Positions 1 to 9,037 of a stretch of 64,000 nt of DNA are shown here, piece after piece. How positions within the stretch are numbered: position 1 is the stretch's first letter; each line of letters opens with the position of its first letter. Source of the DNA: an uncultured Latescibacterota bacterium (GTDB taxonomy: Bacteria > Latescibacterota > UBA2968 > UBA8231); contig OX638377.1 of NCBI GenBank assembly GCA_951813615.1, positions 4,366,599-4,430,598 on the forward strand. The letters are read 5' to 3'. The position numbers and the translations under genes were made by a program. The notes beneath the pieces are model-generated. The model saw nothing but the letters and a program-made list of their open reading frames with translations. It was not told the origin of the DNA and did no database searches.

Positions 1-42
1 GATAATAAAATCCTGCAGGGCCGCATCGTTTAATCGAGTCAT
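1..42 (-). CDS. Start of a gene cut by the window edge, possibly PhyH family
   Basis: Only the first 14 codons are present, beginning MTRLNDAALQDFII. The ATG lies in the TGATG overlap with the stop of the oxidoreductase gene upstream of it, which argues for co-transcription and coupled translation. The opening, a short polar stretch followed by a hydrophobic residue run, resembles the first helix of phytanoyl-CoA dioxygenase proteins such as those elsewhere in this window. Too little is visible for a firm call. Confidence 0.4.
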   Translation of the reverse strand, partial: MTRLNDAALQDFII

Positions 43-1136
43 CAGCTTATCCTCACTTCCCCGCCCTCGGCGGCTGAGCGATACAGGCCATCGAGAGCGG
101 CCATGACGTTGAGCACTTCTTCTTTTTTTACCAACAACTCGGCCCGACCCTCAAGCACCTCGACAAAGTGGGCCGCAGCTTTCCAATGGCCCGAGAAGGG
201 CACCGAGGGATCGGACGGCACGTTGAGCCGGGTGTCGGCCTGATAGCGGCCCAAGGTGCCGATAAAAGTGAGCGGATTAAACGTGAGGCCGCCCTTGGTG
301 CCCATGATGAGGGTGCCGCCGGTGCCGTCGGGCAAATTGGCCGCCCAACTGGCCCGAATGCTGATGGTGGCACCGTTTTCCAAGCGCAAAAAGCCAGCGG
401 CCATATCCTCGACATCGTACTCGCCAATGTCATAGTCCCGAGGCGCAAATACGCCCTCCGGCGCGCCGCTGTCGGCCAGCGACGTGACCACGTCTTCGCG
501 CTGGTCGGCCAGTTTGGTGTACGTCGCACCCGAGGCGGCCACCACCTTGGGACTGCCCATAATCCACAGCAAGGCATCGAGCGCGTGGACGCCAATGTCG
601 TAAAGTGGGCCGCCGCCCGAGGCTTCTTTCATGTGGAAGCGGCCCCAAGTGGGCACGCCGCGGCGGCGGAAGGCCGAGGTTTCAGCGTAGTACATCTCGC
701 CTAGATGACCGCTGTCGGCCAGTTGCTTAGCAGCGGTATTGGTGCCGGAGAAACGGCCTGTCTGGGTGACAAATAGATGGCGTCCGGCAGCCTCGGCCGC
801 TGTGTACATAGCGACTGCATCGGCGTGGCTGGCGGCTACGGGTTTTTCGCAAAAGACGTGGGCACCGGCTTGAAGGGCAGCTTCGGTGTAGGCTCGGTGT
901 GAGACATTGGGGGTGCAGACGCAGACAATATCGGGACGCAACTCGTCCATCATACGTCCAAAGTCGTCGTACGCGTGGGAGATGCCGTGACGGTCGGCGG
1001 TCTGTTGGGCCTTGGCCAAGGTGTGATTGAACACGCCGACCACTTCTACGGCTGGGGCCAACTCCAGCCAAGCGGGGATATGGCCGGTGTTGGCGACCAT
1101 GCCAGTGCCGACGATGGCTACTTTGTACGGGGCCAT
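42..1136 (-). CDS. Gfo/Idh/MocA family NAD(P)-dependent oxidoreductase
   Basis: Predicted cytoplasmic dehydrogenase of 364 residues acting on a sugar, inositol or similar polyol; the substrate cannot be read from sequence. The N-terminal Rossmann fold begins with GTGMVA (residues 10-15). The family EKP motif is at about 97-99, and the C-terminal domain carries the GGGPLYDIGVHALD block with Asp180 and His184 in the expected catalytic positions. Length is normal for the family. An AGGAG ribosome-binding site lies just before the ATG. The stop overlaps the next start by one base, so it is probably the first gene of an operon that leaves the window on the left. Confidence 0.9.
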   Translation of the reverse strand: MAPYKVAIVGTGMVANTGHIPAWLELAPAVEVVGVFNHTLAKAQQTADRHGISHAYDDFGRMMDELRPDIVCVCTPNVSHRAYTEAALQAGAHVFCEKPVAASHADAVAMYTAAEAAGRHLFVTQTGRFSGTNTAAKQLADSGHLGEMYYAETSAFRRRGVPTWGRFHMKEASGGGPLYDIGVHALDALLWIMGSPKVVAASGATYTKLADQREDVVTSLADSGAPEGVFAPRDYDIGEYDVEDMAAGFLRLENGATISIRASWAANLPDGTGGTLIMGTKGGLTFNPLTFIGTLGRYQADTRLNVPSDPSVPFSGHWKAAAHFVEVLEGRAELLVKKEEVLNVMAALDGLYRSAAEGGEVRIS

Positions 1137-1315
1137 GTTCTCCTGTTATCCGGGTTAGGAGTGCGTTCTTCTCGGAGGTTTTGATATTAAGATGGTTTGC
1201 TGCCGTTCGGGAGTCAAAGAAGGCCGAGACGCAACGGACATTCTCTATTCCCTCCCCAACGGCTCAATGGAAAGTCTGAAGTCTAGGCTGTTGAGGAGTT
1301 TTAGAGCGTCAGGTG

Positions 1316-1343
1316 TTGACGGATGCCTGACAGGGGCTATACT
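1316..1343 (+). promoter_or_regulatory. Sigma70-like promoter upstream of the 1398 gene pair
   Basis: TTGACG at 1316-1321 and TATACT at 1338-1343 are separated by 16 bases, a near-consensus -35/-10 pair. It lies 54 bases before the ATG at 1398 and points towards the two small genes. This is pattern matching only. Confidence 0.5.
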
Positions 1344-1397
1344 TCCCGTGAGACCACAAATGAACAAACATGAACGCATCGTAAAAAGTAACAGGAT

Positions 1398-1730
1398 ATG
1401 CCAATTGCAAGAATTTCTGACGATGCCCTTGTTGTTCGTGGCGGTAAAAACCGACCCGAAGACATTCAACGTGGAAGCGGAATACATCCAAGTGGGATCA
1501 CAGGCGTATCAGTAGAAAGTGGTGAAGGTGTATCCATCTCTGAACTGGCAAAGACGATTCCACATGGACAAGTTGGCGTAACAACCGCTGGTGAAATCCG
1601 AAAAGCTGGCGGTGATGTGGTGCGAACTTCTGGGCGAAGCCCTTATCATGCGACATTGACTGGACTTACGGCCGGACAAGTTAGTGAACTTTTTGCGCCA
1701 ACAATACCAAATCCTGCACGGGAGAAGTAA
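1398..1730 (+). CDS. Conserved-looking small protein, unknown function
   Basis: A 110-residue soluble protein. It starts ISDDALVVRGGKNRPEDI after a short leader and is rich in Gly, Ser and Thr, with no membrane segment or signal peptide. A strong promoter-like sequence lies 54 bases upstream, and a second small gene starts 2 bases after its stop, so the pair is almost certainly one transcript. The even composition and the absence of a competing frame support it as a real gene. It looks like a family I have seen as a hypothetical protein in other bacteria, but I cannot name it. A mobile or toxin-related role is possible but not shown. Confidence 0.6.
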   Translation: MPIARISDDALVVRGGKNRPEDIQRGSGIHPSGITGVSVESGEGVSISELAKTIPHGQVGVTTAGEIRKAGGDVVRTSGRSPYHATLTGLTAGQVSELFAPTIPNPAREK

Positions 1731-1732
1731 AA

Positions 1733-2005
1733 ATGAACAAACCAAGAGTATTCGTCGATTTTCACAACGCAGATGCAAAAGGCAGGGTGCGTTTGAACTG
1801 CGTTGGGACAGTGGAAGACCTCGCATGTCAGAAAATTTCTCTGACAGAAGGGCAATCGCTGACTCTTTACAGCGAAGATTTAGAAGTTGATGGTGTGGTT
1901 AGATACTCCCCAAAAGAAAATTTATGGGTTGCTGTAATTGATTGGGATGCCATTCGAGAGGTTGCCCCCGTAGTCTCTCAAAAGGAACACCACAGCCCGG
2001 TTTGA
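1733..2005 (+). CDS. Small acidic protein, partner of the 1398 gene, unknown function
   Basis: A 90-residue protein starting MNKPRVFVDFHNADAKGRVRL, acidic overall and predicted to be mainly beta strand (alternating hydrophobic runs such as GVVRYSPKENLWVAVIDW). No known catalytic motif is visible. The ATG follows the stop of the 110-residue gene after two bases, with a GGAGAAGTAAAA ribosome-binding site inside the end of that gene. The two products probably act together. Base composition is lower in GC than in the flanking metabolic genes, which hints at horizontal transfer. Confidence 0.6.
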   Translation: MNKPRVFVDFHNADAKGRVRLNCVGTVEDLACQKISLTEGQSLTLYSEDLEVDGVVRYSPKENLWVAVIDWDAIREVAPVVSQKEHHSPV

Positions 2006-2083
2006 TAGCCTTCAAACCGAACAAGCACAACTCATTCATCGAGTAATCGAGCATATACGTCGTCCTCTTTATTGCCCCAAGTC

Positions 2084-2980
2084 TTATACCTCCCACTCCT
2101 CTTCCTGCTGCAGCGCGTACAAAGACGTATATCCCCCCGACCAATCCGGCGGAATGAGACAGGGCCGCGGGTCGTGATAGGCCCAGCGCGCCTCTTTGCC
2201 CCGCACAATAGCCCCCGAGTATTGCGGGCTGTTCAAGGGGTTAGCCGTATAGGGAAAGGCATCGGCCGCTGAGTAGATGTTGAGCAACAAGAGCCGCCCC
2301 TTGGGCGATAAATTCTTCTTGGATCCATGCACGGTGCGGCAATTGTGGATGGTGATGGACCCAGCCGGTCCTGCCATATACTCAACGCGACCGAGATCGA
2401 CTTGGGGCAGATCCTGCTCGGCGATACAGCCGACCCATTGTCCAGAGCCATTGTACTGATCGAACAACGGCCCATTGTGGCTGCCGGCGACCCCGGCCAA
2501 AGGCCCTTGGTCGTCATCGACATCGTACAGGTACGTGCCGATGGTCAAGGGGCTGTAATTGGTATGCGGCCAGTATGTGATGTCCTGATGCCACTTGACC
2601 TCCTCGCCGCCTTCGGACCATTTGAAGTTCAATTTTGAGTGGTGAAACTTAACGTCCGGGCCGACCAGATCGGCGGCCACATCGGCCAGAATCGACTGAG
2701 AGGCGAACTCCCAATAGACCGGGTGCTGGTCCACCGGGCTGGTAAGACGCCGCAGGCGAGGATTGTCGGCCGTGTGGTCGGGCTCTAGATCAAAAACCTC
2801 GTCCGATTGGGTCAGGCTGCGACTGCGCTCGACCATTTCGTCAGTGACAGCTAACAAGCGCTCAATCCACTCTGGCCCAATGAGGTTTTCAACCAAGAGG
2901 AAGCCCTTGTCGAAATAGGATTGCCGCTGCTCTGGGGTGAGGATCTTGGGAGGGTGTTCCAGAATTTGCTCGGGCGTCAT
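2084..2980 (-). CDS. Phytanoyl-CoA dioxygenase (PhyH) family protein
   Basis: Predicted Fe(II)/2-oxoglutarate-dependent oxygenase of 298 residues. The iron-binding HxD is in WHQD (His131, Asp133); the distal His is in RTVHGS (His218), followed by an Arg near 229 that would bind 2-oxoglutarate. I chose the ATG at 2980 over a longer frame reaching 3019 because AGGAG sits 10 bases before it and the extra residues are not family-like. The substrate is unknown: such paralogues are numerous in sponge-associated lineages and need not act on phytanoyl-CoA. Close in sequence to the PhyH gene at 30939. Confidence 0.9.
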   Translation of the reverse strand: MTPEQILEHPPKILTPEQRQSYFDKGFLLVENLIGPEWIERLLAVTDEMVERSRSLTQSDEVFDLEPDHTADNPRLRRLTSPVDQHPVYWEFASQSILADVAADLVGPDVKFHHSKLNFKWSEGGEEVKWHQDITYWPHTNYSPLTIGTYLYDVDDDQGPLAGVAGSHNGPLFDQYNGSGQWVGCIAEQDLPQVDLGRVEYMAGPAGSITIHNCRTVHGSKKNLSPKGRLLLLNIYSAADAFPYTANPLNSPQYSGAIVRGKEARWAYHDPRPCLIPPDWSGGYTSLYALQQEEEWEV

Positions 2981-3177
2981 GATCCTGTCTCCTCTGCTTT
3001 GTCGGTTCGGCCAGCACATACTATGCTAGCGAATTCGCGCACACGGCTCAAGTCGGCGAGGGAACGCATGGCCTTGTAGAATCCGTCCAACTCGTATAGT
3101 GGCGGTTACGCTGCGGAAACGCTAGTTTCAACAGGCTGGTATTTTTCACCTTCACCTTCAATGTAACCCACAAGATA

Positions 3178-4470
3178 ATGAGCACAGAACACCACACCGT
3201 TATCATCGTCGGCGGTGGGCCAGCGGGCCTGCCGCTAGCCGTGGTCTTGGGCGGCTGGCATCCCTTTTTCCGCAACAGCCGCATGTTTGCCACGCGCTAC
3301 GCACCCCTAGCCAGATACTTGCAACAGTTCGACCGCACGCTGCTGGGGCTGGATATGCAGTATCTCGTGCAGAGCGGCATCAAGCCCGTCGATTTGTTTC
3401 GCACCTTGCACCATCCGCGCCAGCTCTTTGAGGAACTCGACCAAATTGCCATGGACTTTCGGCGCGGCGAGCCGTTGGACGCGCTGCTCATCAGCCGCGA
3501 GCCGGTCGGCGGGTTGTGGAACCGCGCACCGCACAACCTGCTGACCTTGTCGCCGGGTCAGTGGATGGAGTTTGCCTTTTATCCGCTAGCGCAGCACGCC
3601 GCAGAAATCGGGCACTCTTTAGACGTCAACGCCCTAATCCTCAAGACCGATCTAATCGAGTACTATCATCGCGTGCCCGAGCGCTTTGGGGTGGCAGAGC
3701 GCATTCGCACCTCTGAGGAGGTCGAGCGAATTGAGCCGCACGCAAGGGGCTTTCAACTCACCAGCCGACACGTGCAAACGGGGGCTGAGCAGCGCTACAC
3801 CTGCAAGTACTTGGTCCTCGCAACCGGCCAGCGCGGTCAGTTGCGCTCCCTCGGAGTAGAAGGCGAGGACTGGCCTTTTGTCACGGCACACTACGACAAA
3901 CCTGAAGACTTTCCCGGCGAGCGGGTGCTGGTCGTCGGCGGTGGGCGCTCAGGCGATTGGGCCGCGACCGAATTGCACGACGCCGGCAAGCAGGTGTACT
4001 ACGCCATGCGCCAAGGGCCAACAGTCCATTGGCAGCTCATCAACGACAGCCGCCACGGGCTACCCTATTACCACCGCATCGCCGCAATCCTCGAAAGCCG
4101 CTCGCCCCGGCTCAACACCTTGTATCACACCGAGGTGACGCAGATCGCAGAAAACGGACAGGTCGAGTTGCAAACGCCTGAGGGCAACCAAGTGGTGGAA
4201 GTCGATCACGTAATCAAGGAAATCGGTGGCATGGCCGACTATTCGATCTTACAGGGCTTTGCGCCGCTGACCCTGACGCCCATGCGCGACAACTACCGAT
4301 TCCAACTCGATCAAGTCCAAACTCACGCCCACAACTACGAGTCGATTGACGTCCCCAACTTGTATGTCGGCGGCTACCTCGCGGCTGGGCTCGGACTCGT
4401 CGTCATTGCCATGCACGGGACGACCTACGCGATTGCCGGGGATATCCTCCAAAAAGAGGGACGGCTTTAG
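3178..4470 (+). CDS. FAD/NAD(P)-dependent oxidoreductase
   Basis: A 430-residue flavoprotein with two dinucleotide-binding motifs: GGGPAG at 12-17 for FAD and VVGGGRSG near residue 250 for NAD(P)H. The order resembles flavin monooxygenases and the OSGIN-like oxidoreductase group. It is likely cytoplasmic, with an unknown substrate. The first motif is followed by an unusual GLPLAVVLGGWHPFF segment where many homologues have an ExxxxxGG motif. The gene is transcribed alone, divergent from the PhyH gene at 2980, and its stop overlaps the stop of the convergent ammonia-lyase gene by four bases. Confidence 0.8.
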   Translation: MSTEHHTVIIVGGGPAGLPLAVVLGGWHPFFRNSRMFATRYAPLARYLQQFDRTLLGLDMQYLVQSGIKPVDLFRTLHHPRQLFEELDQIAMDFRRGEPLDALLISREPVGGLWNRAPHNLLTLSPGQWMEFAFYPLAQHAAEIGHSLDVNALILKTDLIEYYHRVPERFGVAERIRTSEEVERIEPHARGFQLTSRHVQTGAEQRYTCKYLVLATGQRGQLRSLGVEGEDWPFVTAHYDKPEDFPGERVLVVGGGRSGDWAATELHDAGKQVYYAMRQGPTVHWQLINDSRHGLPYYHRIAAILESRSPRLNTLYHTEVTQIAENGQVELQTPEGNQVVEVDHVIKEIGGMADYSILQGFAPLTLTPMRDNYRFQLDQVQTHAHNYESIDVPNLYVGGYLAAGLGLVVIAMHGTTYAIAGDILQKEGRL

Positions 4471-5684
4471 CCCGCCAAAACCGCTTCCGGGGTCGCGCCA
4501 ACAAGGTTGCGATAAACCTCCGGATCGGTCACGCCCTCGGTTGCAATGACGACGATGCGGCTGTTGCGATCGAGTCCAAACTGCTGGCGCAAATTTTCGT
4601 CACGGGTCGTCGCCAAAAATCCCGCCCACGCTGCAATCCCCGTTTCACCAATCGCGAGTTGGGGATCTCCACCGACACCGGTCGCCGCTTGTCGCATGGC
4701 ATCAACAGCCGCTTGGTCGGGGATAGTGAGAAAGGCGAAAGCACCAGCCTTTAGAATATCCCACGCTTGGGGCGAAGCGGATTCAACGACCAGCCCGTCC
4801 ATAACGGACCGACCAGCCCCGCTGACGGTTACTGCGCTGTTTTCAATCGCGCTTTGATATAGGCAGGCCGATGTGGTGGGTTCAACAACAACTACCCGCG
4901 GATGGTTGCGCTCATAGCGCTCCCACAAATGCCCGCAGGTCGCCGCGGCAAGCCGACCGCCACCGCCGGGGACAAAGACATAAGTGGGCGGCTGGACGTC
5001 ACTGAACTGCCGAACGATTTCGTCCGCGACCATTGCGTACCCTTGCATAATCTCGCGGGAGATGTGGGGATACTCCGCAGACTTCTCATCCGATACGGCA
5101 AAATAGCCGAACATCTCAGCGTCCGCGTAGGAGCGTTGCACCACTCGATCGTAGTTTCCCGCTACCCGCACCACCTCTGCGCCATAGGCCACAACCGCTT
5201 CCTCTCTACCGGCGCTGACACCATCGTTCATGTAAATCACGCATCGACAACCAAACATGCGGGCACCCCACGCCAACGCGCGCCCGTGATTGCCCGATGT
5301 CGCCGCCGAGACGACAATCTCTCTCGTCACCGATTCATACTGCCGATTTATCAGGTCCTGTATTGTGACTGTTTCTACACCGGTGGCTTTTTTGATTTCA
5401 CCCTTCAACACGGACAGCATGGCGTAAACGGGCCCCGTCGGCTTAAAACTCCCCACCTCGAATCGATACCCTTCGTGCTTGCACCACAAGCCCTCAACAC
5501 CGCTCGCCGCCGCAAGACCATTCAATGCAATCAGCGGCGTCGGTTGATAACCGGGCAAGCGCGTTATCTCGGCTTCCACATCGGCGAAGGCCTCTCGATT
5601 TAGCAACGCCTGCTGCGTTGGACCGTAGTCCGGTGGAGGATGGGCTTGCGCATTAATAAAGACATTAGTTTGGTAGGGATTCAT
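4467..5684 (-). CDS. Diaminopropionate ammonia-lyase-like PLP enzyme
   Basis: A fold-type II PLP enzyme of 405 residues, about the length of E. coli YgeX. The family reaction splits 2,3-diaminopropionate into pyruvate and two ammonia. The PLP lysine is Lys81 in GSFKPTG, preceded by KHEGYRFE as in this family. The SATSGNHGRA block and the glycine-rich loop VPGGGGRLAAA, which would hold the PLP phosphate, are present. A ribosome-binding site AAGGTG lies before the ATG. Related threonine or serine ammonia-lyases are the main alternative. Confidence 0.8.
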   Translation of the reverse strand: MNPYQTNVFINAQAHPPPDYGPTQQALLNREAFADVEAEITRLPGYQPTPLIALNGLAAASGVEGLWCKHEGYRFEVGSFKPTGPVYAMLSVLKGEIKKATGVETVTIQDLINRQYESVTREIVVSAATSGNHGRALAWGARMFGCRCVIYMNDGVSAGREEAVVAYGAEVVRVAGNYDRVVQRSYADAEMFGYFAVSDEKSAEYPHISREIMQGYAMVADEIVRQFSDVQPPTYVFVPGGGGRLAAATCGHLWERYERNHPRVVVVEPTTSACLYQSAIENSAVTVSGAGRSVMDGLVVESASPQAWDILKAGAFAFLTIPDQAAVDAMRQAATGVGGDPQLAIGETGIAAWAGFLATTRDENLRQQFGLDRNSRIVVIATEGVTDPEVYRNLVGATPEAVLAG

Positions 5685-5887
5685 AGCGTTTCACCTTGCG
5701 AGTGTTTGTTCACTTTTTTTTGACAGAGAATACGTCCGCTGGAGATGCCGTAAGGTAGCGAAAGGGGCATTGTCCCGCCACGCGAGTATCGGTGCCATGT
5801 TATGCCAGCGACTTGAGAGAGGACCTAAATGGTGCCTAATTTCCCCTATCCGTTCTGTCCGGAACTCGAAAGGAGATCCTCACTTCC

Positions 5888-6436
5888 ATGAATAATCTCA
5901 GGCATTCTCTCGCAGTCTTCTGCACACTTGCCCTGTTGCCCGCCCGCGGTTCCGCCGACGAAGAGAGTGTGCGGTCTGCCGTGATGGAGCATTATCAAGC
6001 TTTTGCTGCCAAAAATCATGAAGTACTGGGGCGCAATTTTGCGCCGGGCTATACCATTTTCTCCTCATCTGGCGGTCTGCTGCGCGAAGGGTTCGATCAG
6101 GGCCGCATGAAGTCCGGGTTCAAGGCCGGACTCACGTTCGACTTCAAGCCCCGGCATATCGAAGTGCAACTCTTCGATAATATGGCTGTGGTGACGGGAT
6201 ATCTGGATGCCAGAATCTCTATGAAAAAACAGCGCAGTCGGAGGCATACACTTCGCCTCTCCAGCGTGTGGGTCAAGCAGGAAGCAGGATGGCACCTTGT
6301 CCACGAGCACTTGTCTAGGTTGGTGCTGCGTACCGGATCTCCACCTGCTCGGCAGTCAGAAACAGCGGTTCAGCAGGAGAAGCAAGGTATTGACTTCGAG
6401 TCCTGGCTGCTGACGTTTGCTGATATTCTGTTCTGA
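5888..6436 (+). CDS. Secreted SnoaL/DUF4440-like protein
   Basis: A 182-residue protein with a signal peptide (hydrophobic run at residues 8-18, likely cleavage near GSA-D at 23-24). The mature part matches the NTF2/SnoaL-like fold of the DUF4440 group: an early helix EESVRSAVMEHYQAF, then beta strands ending in WVKQEAGWHLVHEHLS. Such proteins bind small ligands or act as enzymes of unknown specificity. A strong AGGAGAT ribosome-binding site precedes the ATG. The tail after residue 140 is probably disordered. It lies 140 bases upstream of the next gene, which it may share a transcript with. Confidence 0.75.
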   Translation: MNNLRHSLAVFCTLALLPARGSADEESVRSAVMEHYQAFAAKNHEVLGRNFAPGYTIFSSSGGLLREGFDQGRMKSGFKAGLTFDFKPRHIEVQLFDNMAVVTGYLDARISMKKQRSRRHTLRLSSVWVKQEAGWHLVHEHLSRLVLRTGSPPARQSETAVQQEKQGIDFESWLLTFADILF

Positions 6437-6576
6437 TGCGAGCTCAATGGGCTACATACCAGCAACTTGAAGGATGCGGGATGAGTTCGGCCAGCAAACA
6501 GGTGCCGCTGATCATGGCCACCGGCCGATGAATGATCAGGATGTAAGAACTCAGCTTTCATAGGAGGGTGAACTCT

Positions 6577-7620
6577 ATGCAAAACACCGCATGGGCGAGC
6601 GTGGAAGAGAACGACCTGACAATCAAAATCGAAACCGAAAAACTCGAAGCTATCATTCCCAAGAAGAGCCCTAAACATTGGATGACCGGAATTGAAAAGG
6701 GCTCGTTTCTCGACAAAGCTACCGGCTTCCGAGAAATCGGCGATGGCTTGATGGTCATTGACTGGCTCATGGAAGCGGGCAGCGACGAGGACTACGGCGA
6801 TCAGGTGATTGCTCTGGACGGGGACGGTGTCGGCAGATACTCTTGGCACGAGAACGAGAACGAGCCGGACCGGCAATACTACACTCGCATGTCTCACGGT
6901 AGCAGCCATCGCAAGCGCATGGTCGAGGGACCACAACTCTGCCACAGAATGAAACCCGTCCAACCGGAAGTGATCCACGGGACAGATTTTATCGCGGTCA
7001 CAACCACGTATCAGTACGAATACGCCGCCCCGGGCCGCAAAACCGGCTCGCGCTGGACCCAGAGGATTGTATTCCCCAGAGGTGAACGCTTCTTTGTTTT
7101 AATGGACAGAATCGACAGTGTCAACGATTCGCCGGAGATGTTCCTCCGCAGCGACATGCCCGGCTGTATCCGCCATGAAAAAGGGGATGCGTTCAGCGAG
7201 ATTTATCTCAGCTATCTGAGCGGTCCCGAGGGGGTGCGCATCCCGTCCAGTGAATTCTTCACCCCATTTCCGCCGGATCTAAAGTTTGGCTATCGCCGCG
7301 ACTTGAACAGAACCCCGACGCATTTTATTCGCGCATACCATTTGCGCGACAAGCAGACGGGTGAAGAAGGCCCTTGGCTGGCGGGGCTAACGCTTGAACC
7401 ATCTGTAGTTTATGAAGCGTGGTGCAGCCAGCGACCTGGAGACATCATCGTCATGATCGAAGAAATCCACGGCAAGCCTGTGCAAGCCGGAGACTCCTTC
7501 AGTGCTGCCCACATCGTCGGCTACTTCGACGCGATCGAGGAGATGCACGAGATATACGACCAGTATAAGGGGCACACCGCTCTGACCGCTGACGCATCGG
7601 GTTGGCAGCTAGTGAGATAG
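6577..7620 (+). CDS. Hypothetical protein, 347 residues
   Basis: I do not recognise this family. The protein is soluble, without signal peptide or membrane segment, and rich in aromatic residues and acidic turns, suggesting a beta-sandwich of the kind found around carbohydrate-active enzymes. The start at 6577 is preferred over an in-frame GTG at 6568 because AGGAGG ends nine bases before it. Features include an HENENEPDRQYY turn at about 87-98 and QRIVFPRGERFFVLMDRIDS in the middle, which look like paired strands. Codon use resembles neighbours, so it is a real gene. Confidence 0.7.
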   Translation: MQNTAWASVEENDLTIKIETEKLEAIIPKKSPKHWMTGIEKGSFLDKATGFREIGDGLMVIDWLMEAGSDEDYGDQVIALDGDGVGRYSWHENENEPDRQYYTRMSHGSSHRKRMVEGPQLCHRMKPVQPEVIHGTDFIAVTTTYQYEYAAPGRKTGSRWTQRIVFPRGERFFVLMDRIDSVNDSPEMFLRSDMPGCIRHEKGDAFSEIYLSYLSGPEGVRIPSSEFFTPFPPDLKFGYRRDLNRTPTHFIRAYHLRDKQTGEEGPWLAGLTLEPSVVYEAWCSQRPGDIIVMIEEIHGKPVQAGDSFSAAHIVGYFDAIEEMHEIYDQYKGHTALTADASGWQLVR

Positions 7621-7678
7621 AGATATCTGCTGCAATGTGCATTTCCTGAAACGGGCAAGGTAAAGCGCCCGTCGTCGC

Positions 7679-8722
7679 TCAATATGAGAACGGCATCCGC
7701 AGCGGCACCGTCCTCTCCGCCTTGTCGTACCACCCCTGAGGTGCATAGTCGCTCATGTGGAGGTAGCACCTGATATTGATCTCCGCCGACCCTTCCGCAA
7801 ACGTCAACAACCGGCTCAGCGAAATATTCTTGCTGCCGTGATATCTCGAAATGGCCGCCACATTGACGAAGGTCACTCCCCACTTCCGCTCCACATGGGA
7901 CCGCCCGCCGTGTGTATCATCCGGATTCGTATGGGTGTGTCCCCCCAGCCAGAGATCAATCGCGCCCGGATTCGCCGCCAAATAAGACTCGAATGCCCCG
8001 GCATCCGGTTCTCCCCCCACGAAATAGAGATACGATGCCCCGATAGGTGCCCCGTCTTCAAAGCGGCCATGATAGCCTCCGTCAACCCCCTCCCAAGGGC
8101 CGGACGCTACGGTCGTGTCCCTCAACATATGGTGGTGGGCCGTTACAATGATCTTGTCGCGGTTTTGCTCCACCTTCCCTTTCCACCACTCGAACGTCTC
8201 CCGCGTCACTGCGCCTGCGGGAAATCCGCCTCTCTCGCCCCGCCCAACCGGAGGGCCGCCGTCGTTGCGATCACCCATCGCCAAAAACAGGATATTCCCC
8301 ACCTGAAACGAATACCGCTCCCAAGTGCCCTCGACCGGATAGGGCCGCCGGTCGGCGTGAACGCCGGAATACTCGGAATTCTCCCCAATGGGATCCACCC
8401 ACTTCCGGAACCACCACTGGCACGGCTCGTCAGGACCGCTGGCGTCGTGGTTGCCCACAATGTTGTAGAAATCTTCCCGGGGATGTATGGTCGACGCGCT
8501 GTACTGCCGCACCACTTCTTTCCCTTCCTCGTCATCCGGCGGCGTCTGCGACCCGGATAGGTCCCCGATGTCCAGCATGATATCCCACTCGAACGGTGGA
8601 CCGCCTTCGGCACCGCCTTGTTCGGCCTGCAGGATCGCATCCGCAAGACTGCGGCGATTGGCACGCGCCAAATCCGTGCCCACGTGCGCATCCCCGCCCG
8701 CCCATAGCTTGAACGTTCTCAT
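7679..8722 (-). CDS. Calcineurin-like metallophosphoesterase
   Basis: A 347-residue predicted phosphohydrolase. The metal-binding motifs are in order: DAH at 11-13, GDLSGS at 53-58, GNHD at 90-93, AHHH in the second half and GGHTH near the end. The canonical first motif is DxH, and DAH fits it. There is no signal peptide, so it is likely cytoplasmic. I chose the ATG at 8722 over a GTG at 8740 because the longer frame adds only six atypical residues and the GAGGTG signal fits the ATG. The substrate is unknown. Confidence 0.85.
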   Translation of the reverse strand: MRTFKLWAGGDAHVGTDLARANRRSLADAILQAEQGGAEGGPPFEWDIMLDIGDLSGSQTPPDDEEGKEVVRQYSASTIHPREDFYNIVGNHDASGPDEPCQWWFRKWVDPIGENSEYSGVHADRRPYPVEGTWERYSFQVGNILFLAMGDRNDGGPPVGRGERGGFPAGAVTRETFEWWKGKVEQNRDKIIVTAHHHMLRDTTVASGPWEGVDGGYHGRFEDGAPIGASYLYFVGGEPDAGAFESYLAANPGAIDLWLGGHTHTNPDDTHGGRSHVERKWGVTFVNVAAISRYHGSKNISLSRLLTFAEGSAEINIRCYLHMSDYAPQGWYDKAERTVPLRMPFSY

Positions 8723-8788
8723 TTTTGCGACGCACCTCACTTACATTAAGAGCTAGGTTCGGCTCCAATAAGCACTGTCGATATAGGG

Positions 8789-9037
8789 TTAGAAAATGCC
8801 CCCGCCTAGCGCGAGGCGGATGATGCCAAAAAACAGGGCCACAATGCAGCATACTAAGCCAGCGATGCCGCCACTTTTGGAACTGTCGCCCGCCGTGGCC
8901 AGCGCGATGCCGCTGACGATGATGCCGACGCCTGCAAAAGGTATATTGAGCCAGTTTAGCGAGCCGAGACACGGGAAAAACCCCACGACCATTCCAACAA
9001 TAGCCAGAATTCCCCAAAGCAAACTAAGCACCTGCAT
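8789..9037 (-). CDS. Small DUF4190-like membrane protein
   Basis: An 82-residue protein made of two or three hydrophobic segments (about 3-25, 33-48 and 58-78) joined by short glycine-rich loops. The pattern GFFPCLGSLNW resembles DUF4190-type proteins. AAGGAGATACC precedes the ATG. Its start lies within the end of the DUF2752 gene (14-base overlap), and both follow the binding-protein gene in the same direction, so they are probably one operon. Function unknown. Confidence 0.7.
   Translation of the reverse strand: MQVLSLLWGILAIVGMVVGFFPCLGSLNWLNIPFAGVGIIVSGIALATAGDSSKSGGIAGLVCCIVALFFGIIRLALGGGIF

Noticed and set aside
168..704. 178-residue open frame antisense to the first oxidoreductase
   Set aside because: It has no family features or ribosome-binding site, and the opposite strand carries complete Gfo/Idh/MocA motifs. 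High GC DNA produces such frames.
5720..5748. TTGACA upstream of the 5888 gene as promoter
   Set aside because: No acceptable -10 box is found at 16-18 bases from it.
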